This document shows positions 59,541 to 64,000 of a stretch of 64,000 nt of DNA, piece after piece. The DNA comes from Palsa-504 sp963767565 (GTDB lineage: Bacteria > Actinomycetota > Actinomycetes > Streptosporangiales > Streptosporangiaceae): the NCBI GenBank assembly GCA_963767565.1, contig CAVYEG010000006.1, positions 1,984,001 to 2,048,000 of the forward strand, given 5' to 3'. Within the stretch, counting starts at the first letter, position 1. Each line of letters opens with the position of its first letter. Below the pieces are notes generated by a model. That model had not been told where the DNA came from, did not search any database, and worked only from the letters and a program-made list of their open reading frames with translations. The position numbers and the translations under genes were made by a program.

Positions 59541-59793
59541 GTGGACGAACAACTGGTACGGCGGATGATCGCCGGGCAGTTTCCTCAGTGGGCGGGGCTG
59601 GTGGCTGCCCCGCCTCGCGCCCCTCCTGCCCGCGCGCATTCCCAAGGTGCTCGGGGCCGGGGAGCCCGCCCAGAGGTATCGGTGGCCGTGGTCGGTGTAC
59701 CGGTGGCTGCCGGGGGAGCATCCCGAGCCGGGAGCACTGAGCGAGCCCGTGCTGCTGGCCGGGGACCCGGGCGGCGATCAGGGAACTGCGTGA
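59541..59793 (+). pseudogene. Remnant of an aminoglycoside phosphotransferase-like gene
   Basis: From GTG 59541 the sequence VDEQLVRRMIAGQFPQWAGL is the standard N-terminus of an actinobacterial APH-family protein. The reading then resumes in the +1 frame with WLPRLAPLLPARIPKVLGAG and RWPWSVYRWLPGEHPEP, ending at a TGA at 59791. The segment that should lie between (ATP-binding Gly-rich region) and the whole catalytic half are deleted. This is clear gene decay. It lies in the otherwise gene-free stretch 59360-59848. Confidence 0.7.
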
Positions 59794-59848
59794 AATCCCG
59801 CAGGAGAATGTCGACTGCGATGCCGCCGCCTCGGTATGGGAGGAGGCG

Positions 59849-61228
59849 TCAGCGCGCCGCCGGAGTGTAGATCAGCTTCTTATTGACGAACTCGTCGATG
59901 CCAGACGGGCCGAGCTCCCGGCCCACGCCGGAACGCTTGGTCCCGCCGAACGGCAGGTCGGCCATCGAGCCGGTCGGGCTGTTGATCCACACCATGCCGG
60001 TATCGAGCAGGTCGGCGACTTCTTGGGCCCGGTCGGGGTCCGCGCTGTAGACGGCGCCGCCAAGCCCGAATGACGAGGAATTGGCCAGCTCCACTGCCTC
60101 CGAGGCATCCGCGACTCGGTAGATGACCGCGGCGGGACCGAAAAGTTCCTCGTGATACGCGCGCATCTGCGGAGTGACGCCGGTCAAGACCGTGGGCTCG
60201 ACGAACGCCCCCGGCCGGTCGACCCGCTTGCCGCCGGTCTGAAGTGTGGCGCCCTTGTCCACGGCGTCGCTGATCTGCTCCATCAGGCGCTCAGCGGCTG
60301 CCTCCGATGAGAGCGGCCCCAGGTCAGAGTCGGGGTCGGTGGGATCGCCCGGGCGCAGGGCAGCCATCGCGGCGGTAAAGTGGCCGACGAAGCCGTCGTA
60401 TAGATCACCGACGACAATGAACCGCTTGGCTGCGGTGCAGGCCTGGCCGGCGTTGCCCATCCGGCCGGCGACGGCTGCTTTCACGGTTCGAGCCAGGTTG
60501 TCGCTGTCCAGCACGATGAAGGGGTCCGATCCGCCGAGCTCGAGGACCACCTTCTTGAGATTACGGCCCGCCACCTCGGCGACGGCGGCGCCCGCCCGCT
60601 CGCTGCCCGTCACAGAGACGGCGGCCACCCGCGGGTCGCCGATCATGTCCGCGATCTGGCTGTTGGTCGCGAAGATGTTGATGTAGGCATCTTCCGGCAG
60701 GCCGGCGTCGCGGAAGATCTGCTCCATGGCCAGGGCCGACTCCGGGTCCTGCGGCGCGTGCTTCAGGATGATCGTGTTGCCGGCCATCAGGTTCGGGGCG
60801 GCGAAACGGGCCACCTGGTAGTACGGGAAGTTCCACGGCATGATGCCGAGCAACGGGCCGATCGGCTCCTTGCGGATCAGCGCCGTGCCCCCGGCGCGCG
60901 GGCTGAGCGGGGTGTCCTTGAGGAGCTCAGGCCCCTGGTCGGCGTAGTACCGGTAGATGCTTATCACCAGCTGGATCTCGCCCCTGGCCTCCCGGGTGGG
61001 CTTGCCCATCTCCCGGGTGATCAACGCGGCCAGGTCAGCGATCCGCTCCTCGTACAGGTCGGCCACCCGCAGCAGGACCTTGGCACGCTCGTCTTTCGCG
61101 CTGGTCCGCCAGGACTGGTAGGCACGGGCCGAGCGCTCCAGGACCTGCTCGACCTCCGCGTCGGTCGCAGCGGGGAACTCCCGCTCGATCTCGTTGGTGG
61201 CAGGGTTGACGACCTTGAACTCGCTCAC
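59849..61228 (-). CDS. NAD(P)-dependent succinate-semialdehyde dehydrogenase-like aldehyde dehydrogenase
   Basis: A 459-residue enzyme with the length and motifs of GabD1-type dehydrogenases: FKVVNPATNEIEREFPAATD, PIGPLLGIMPWNFPYYQVAR, VTGSERAGAAVAEVAG, catalytic Glu in ELGGSDPFIVL, Cys in NAGQACTAAKRF, and PFGGTKRSGVGRELGPSGI. It oxidises succinate semialdehyde or a similar short semialdehyde to the acid. Several mycobacterial homologues have the same NFPYYQ and SDPF residues. No GABA transaminase gene is nearby. Confidence 0.88.
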   Translation of the reverse strand: MSEFKVVNPATNEIEREFPAATDAEVEQVLERSARAYQSWRTSAKDERAKVLLRVADLYEERIADLAALITREMGKPTREARGEIQLVISIYRYYADQGPELLKDTPLSPRAGGTALIRKEPIGPLLGIMPWNFPYYQVARFAAPNLMAGNTIILKHAPQDPESALAMEQIFRDAGLPEDAYINIFATNSQIADMIGDPRVAAVSVTGSERAGAAVAEVAGRNLKKVVLELGGSDPFIVLDSDNLARTVKAAVAGRMGNAGQACTAAKRFIVVGDLYDGFVGHFTAAMAALRPGDPTDPDSDLGPLSSEAAAERLMEQISDAVDKGATLQTGGKRVDRPGAFVEPTVLTGVTPQMRAYHEELFGPAAVIYRVADASEAVELANSSSFGLGGAVYSADPDRAQEVADLLDTGMVWINSPTGSMADLPFGGTKRSGVGRELGPSGIDEFVNKKLIYTPAAR

Positions 61229-61432
61229 GCTGACTTCCTCCGGCTTTCGCTGCCCCGATTACTTCCCGTCCCCGGACCGGCCCGAGCCCGGATCCAAGTC
61301 CAGTTACTCACGATAATCCCCGGGCAGTCGACGGGCCAGGCCGGGGCATGACGGCCGCGCAGCGGATGTCGGCTGTCTTGTCCGCGACCGTTCTCCCAGG
61401 CGGGAGGCGCGGGTATCAAGCGCTGCGGCGTC

Positions 61433-62011
61433 CTACTCGGGTGCACCGCACGACGGCTGTGATGCGAGGGTGAGGGCGGCGATGAAGGGCTCGCGGACGA
61501 GCGGATCACAGTAGCTGGCTTCGAGCCCGGCCTTATCGGCGTCTGGGTCATCCCCGGCCGGGAAGTCCCGGCCGTCGCCGCACGCCAGGCCCATCGACCG
61601 GTGGCCGTCCCAGGCAGGGTCGGCAGGGAACGTGATATCGATCCTCACCTCCCGGCCTGCCAGGGTGATCACCAGATAGCGGTGCACATCGGTCAGCCCG
61701 CCTGCAGGGACGGCACCGGCTGCCTCGGCTCCGTGCCGCTGGAGGACCGATCTACGGGACGCGCGGTAGACGCGGTGGACCAGCCGGGGCCGCAGGTCCG
61801 GCCACCGCTCTGACAGCAGCTGCGCGAGCAGGGCGTGCTTGGTCGAGCACGTCCCCTTCCACTCGCTGACGACCCCGTCGGCCGTCCGGCATTCTGGCCT
61901 GCCGTACGGAATGGCCTGGACCGCCTCAACGACTTGGCGCAACGAGGCCTCGTCTGGCAAGTCTGCCCGTGCGGCGAACCGGGCGAACTGCGGCTCACTC
62001 ACCTGGTTCAT
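61433..62011 (-). CDS. Transglutaminase-like/cysteine-protease-fold protein
   Basis: A 192-residue protein from ATG 62011. Segments suggest a transglutaminase-like core: EWKGTCSTKHALLAQLLSER with a candidate Cys followed by a helix, TDVHRYLVITLAGREVRID with a His, and ITFPADPAWDGH with an Asp. The Cys-His-Asp order fits the family, but the identification is from pattern only. An inverted repeat TATGTC-CTGC-GACATA lies 35 bases upstream. The neighbouring genes give no functional hint. Confidence 0.6.
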   Translation of the reverse strand: MNQVSEPQFARFAARADLPDEASLRQVVEAVQAIPYGRPECRTADGVVSEWKGTCSTKHALLAQLLSERWPDLRPRLVHRVYRASRRSVLQRHGAEAAGAVPAGGLTDVHRYLVITLAGREVRIDITFPADPAWDGHRSMGLACGDGRDFPAGDDPDADKAGLEASYCDPLVREPFIAALTLASQPSCGAPE

Positions 62012-62045
62012 GCTATCCAGGCCGCCGGTCCCCGCGATGACTGTA

Positions 62046-62061
62046 TATGTCCTGCGACATA
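62046..62061. promoter_or_regulatory. Inverted repeat TATGTC-N4-GACATA upstream of the transglutaminase-like gene
   Basis: Perfect 6-bp arms in a less GC-rich segment between the start of the minus-strand gene at 62011 and the end of the truncated methyltransferase. A plausible operator for a dimeric regulator. Confidence 0.4.
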
Positions 62062-62091
62062 CCCGGCGGAAGCGGAACGCAGAATAGAAGG

Positions 62092-62571
62092 TCAGCTTGG
62101 ACTACGGCACCAGGCGAGCCAGTAATTGTCCAGCACCTCAAGCTCGGCCGAGTGCCCGAACCGGTTCAGCCGGGTACGCACCTCCTCCGGCTCTGGAAAG
62201 TTCTTGAGGACATCCCACGAACTGCCATCTTTCATCTGGCGCCGTTGATACGTGTTGCCGTGTTCGTCCCGTCGCGCCACGGGATGAACGCTCCCAGGTA
62301 CCAGGCGATTGTCGGCGAACACCATCAAGGATCCGGGAAGCAGGCGCAGCACGAGGCCCTCAAGGAAGGCATCGATCTTCGCCAGCGGAACGTGGGACCA
62401 GAAGAAGCCGGCGAACGCCGCGTCGTAGCCTCCTTCGATGGCTTGCAGCTGAAGAGCGTCAGCAGCCGCAAAGCCAACCGATGGCGGCCAAGCTCTCCTG
62501 GCCCTGGCCACGCTTCCAACGTACATAGAGTGCAGGCCGCTGCTACTGCCGCCGCCGTAGGATCGGGGCAC
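62092..62571 (-). pseudogene. 5'-truncated class I SAM methyltransferase
   Basis: The frame contains the latter part of a methyltransferase: ARARRAWPPSVGFAAADALQ, IEGGYDAAFAGFFWSHVPLA, LLPGSLMVFADNRLVPGS and a C-terminal NRFGHSAELEVLDNYWLAW. These correspond to strands 3-7 of the Rossmann-like fold. The SAM-binding glycine-rich loop (motif I) is absent: upstream the frame becomes Ser/Gly-rich. Without motif I a functional enzyme is unlikely, so I treat it as a truncated gene. Confidence 0.65.
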
Positions 62572-62600
62572 GCGTCCGGCTGTGAAGGAGGGAGCTGCTC

Positions 62601-62975
62601 ATGCTCGAGTCAAGCGACCTGGTCGCCTTCGCAGCGACCACCGACCTATTCAGGGCCCGGGTGTTCTATGAAGAGGCACTGGGCCTGCCCGTCGTTGAGC
62701 AAAATGACTTCGCGTGCGTGCTTGATGCGAACGGCACCATGCTCCGCATCACCGCAGTTCCCGAAGTCCCGCGGGCTGGATATACGGTCCTCGGGTGGCG
62801 GGTCACCGACATCGCGGCCGCCATCCGAGACCTGACCGCCAGGGGTGTCGTTTTCCTGCGCTACGACGGCATGGATCAAGATGAGGACGGGGTCTGGACG
62901 ACTCCCGGGGGCGAGAAAGTCGCGTGGTTCGCCGATCCCGACGGAAATACCTTGTCGCTAACCCAGTTCCGGTAG
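62601..62975 (+). CDS. VOC family protein
   Basis: A 124-residue glyoxalase-fold protein from ATG 62601, with GGAGG upstream. First module: VAFAATTDLFRARVFYEEAL and GLPVVEQNDFACVLD. Second module: YTVLGWRVTDIAAAIRDLTA, FLRYDGMDQDEDGVWTTPGG and FADPDGNTLSLTQF. These match a common actinobacterial group of small VOC proteins with unknown substrates. Divergent from the truncated methyltransferase by 29 bases. Confidence 0.88.
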   Translation: MLESSDLVAFAATTDLFRARVFYEEALGLPVVEQNDFACVLDANGTMLRITAVPEVPRAGYTVLGWRVTDIAAAIRDLTARGVVFLRYDGMDQDEDGVWTTPGGEKVAWFADPDGNTLSLTQFR

Positions 62976-63085
62976 ACCACAGGCGGACGCACTCATGCCG
63001 CGAATATTTCAAGCCGCGGAAACGCGCTCTCATGTGCCGAGTCAAGCCGCCGGCCGGGTGGCTAACCGGCCGCTATGGTCGAAGG

Positions 63086-63610
63086 GTGATCGACCTTGAC
63101 CAGGGCTGGTCTACTGAACGACTTGACCTTGAGCCACTTACAGTGGCCCACGCTGCCGAACTCGCGCCGCTGCTGGACGATCTCTCCTTGCATGAGTTCA
63201 CCGGCGGGGCGCCGCTGTCCGCGGCGGCCCTGACCGCCAGGTATGGGCGCCTGGCGGCCCGCCGTTCACCTGACGGTGACCAGATGTGGGGCAACTGGGT
63301 AGTGCGCGTGCGTGCTACCGGTACTGCGGCGGGGACAGTGCAGGCGACCCTGCCCGCGGGCGGTCCGGCCGCTGGTCCGGCCGAGGTCGCCTGGGTGATG
63401 GTCCGGCCCGCGCAGGGCCACGGTTACGCGACGGAAGCCGCGCACAGCCTCGTGGCCGTGCTGCAAGCGGCTGGATGGACCGTCGTCGCCCATATCCATC
63501 CCGACCACCTGGCCTCTCAGCGGGTGGCCCGCAGCGCCGGGCTGTCGCCCACCACTGACGTCCATGACGGCGAGACACGCTGGGTCGGCCCGCCGCCTGC
63601 GGCACCATGA
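63086..63610 (+). CDS. GNAT family N-acetyltransferase (RimJ/RimL-like)
   Basis: GTG 63086 gives 174 residues. The RimJ/RimL-type GNAT signatures are LDLEPLTVAHAAELAPLLDD, GAPLSAAALTARYGRLAARR, WGNWVVRVRATGTAAGTVQA, VAWVMVRPAQGHGYATEAAH (acetyl-CoA loop QGHGYA) and AHIHPDHLASQRVARSAGLS. It acetylates an N-terminus or small amine; target unknown. Upstream codons of the same frame overlap the VOC region without similarity, so the later start is preferred. Confidence 0.85.
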   Translation: MIDLDQGWSTERLDLEPLTVAHAAELAPLLDDLSLHEFTGGAPLSAAALTARYGRLAARRSPDGDQMWGNWVVRVRATGTAAGTVQATLPAGGPAAGPAEVAWVMVRPAQGHGYATEAAHSLVAVLQAAGWTVVAHIHPDHLASQRVARSAGLSPTTDVHDGETRWVGPPPAAP

Positions 63611-63804
63611 CCTCCAGCGCGCCTGCGCCAACATCCCCGTCGGGATCTTCAGCTGTCCAGGCGCAGTAGAGGTCGTCTGCGAGGCGGGGGCTGGTGCGCC
63701 CGTTCGGGCCGGGTCTACGATCTTTAGACCTCAGAGGGTTTCCAGCCGGGCGTCACGGGACTGGCAGGTCATCCCTTCGCCTGTCCCGTCCGAGGGGAAT
63801 CTCG

Positions 63805-64000
63805 ATGACGCTGTACATGTACCAAGCCTCCTATACCGCCAAGTCGATGGCGGCTCAGCTCGAGGATCCGCAAGACCCCGTGGAAGCGATCAGGGTGGCG
63901 CTGGAGGACCTGGGAGCCAAGATCTTGGTGGCTGGCTTCCCGTTCGGCGAGTATGACGTGCTGGTCGTGTATGAGGCACCCGATGACATGACCGCGGCCA
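63805..64000 (+). CDS. GYD domain protein, 3' end outside the window
   Basis: ATG 63805 with GAGGGG upstream opens a frame that continues past the window end (65 codons visible). YMYQASYTAKSMAAQLEDPQ, VALEDLGAKILVAGFPFGEY and DVLVVYEAPDDMTAA match the GYD domain, a small ferredoxin-like fold found as stand-alone proteins of unknown role. The 194 bases before it hold no gene I can support. Confidence 0.75.
   Translation, partial: MTLYMYQASYTAKSMAAQLEDPQDPVEAIRVALEDLGAKILVAGFPFGEYDVLVVYEAPDDMTAA

Noticed and set aside
1..64000. tRNA, rRNA, known riboswitches, integrases or transposases
   Set aside because: Scanning by eye for T-loop motifs, conserved rRNA blocks, DDE or tyrosine-recombinase motifs and riboswitch cores found nothing convincing.

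Overview
The window is very GC-rich (roughly 70 percent or more by eye), with GTG/ATG starts, tightly packed genes and families typical of Actinomycetota: an ECF sigma factor, a STAND-type ATPase, a VOC/GNAT/TetR/LysR/MarR assortment, several P450s, a Rieske oxygenase, a PHA synthase and LLM flavoenzymes. It reads like a chromosomal stretch of a metabolically versatile soil actinomycete. Streptosporangiales or a neighbouring order is a guess. I see no tRNA, rRNA, CRISPR array, integrase or transposase.

Left part (1-27 kb): regulatory, envelope and single-gene functions. It holds a membrane-anchored ECF sigma factor with an exported C-terminal domain (984-2495), a STAND ATPase with a membrane anchor and exported tail (4099-6558), a D-aminoacylase-type amidohydrolase, and a three-gene envelope block (8699-13702) centred on a multidomain wall hydrolase. 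Then come a GH76 glycosidase, small stress or detoxification enzymes and a second envelope block (18973-23820) with an OmpA-like lipoprotein between two coiled-coil membrane proteins. A divergent EamA exporter/LysR pair and a tyrosine phosphatase close this part. Gene decay is frequent: remnants of an RDD protein, a DUF4397 protein, an Orn/Lys/Arg decarboxylase, a peptidase tail and an HTH protein.

Middle and right part (27-58 kb): a long catabolic and lipid-metabolism island. It includes 3-hydroxyacyl-CoA dehydrogenase with a mutase remnant, P450 plus DUF2252 plus glucose-6-phosphate dehydrogenase, PHA synthase and an intracellular PHA depolymerase-like hydrolase, and two divergent TetR genes. 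A minus-strand set follows (ABM monooxygenase, acyl-CoA ligase, PPDK-like protein), divergent from a PEP-utilising phosphotransferase-like protein coupled to a second P450. Next are a DUF plus kinase-like phosphotransferase pair, a ketosteroid-dehydrogenase-like flavoprotein with an SDR, a TIM-barrel isomerase, a Rieske oxygenase operon (Rieske, small protein, SnoaL-like, CMD-like, epoxide hydrolase), an LLM oxidoreductase, an aldehyde dehydrogenase and a PNPOx-like protein. The content fits degradation of a hydrophobic cyclic substrate (steroid, terpenoid or aromatic), with carbon flow to acyl-CoA or PHA; the substrate is not determined. A shared promoter-proximal element precedes both the Rieske operon and the LLM gene.

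Right edge (58-64 kb): single enzymes (VOC, hydrolase, succinate-semialdehyde-type dehydrogenase, transglutaminase-like protein, GNAT, GYD protein) mixed with remnants of an aminoglycoside phosphotransferase-like gene and a truncated methyltransferase.

A recurring feature is in-frame 18-, 21- or 42-nt tandem repeats at termini or linkers of at least six genes. Some coincide with frameshifts or lost stop codons.
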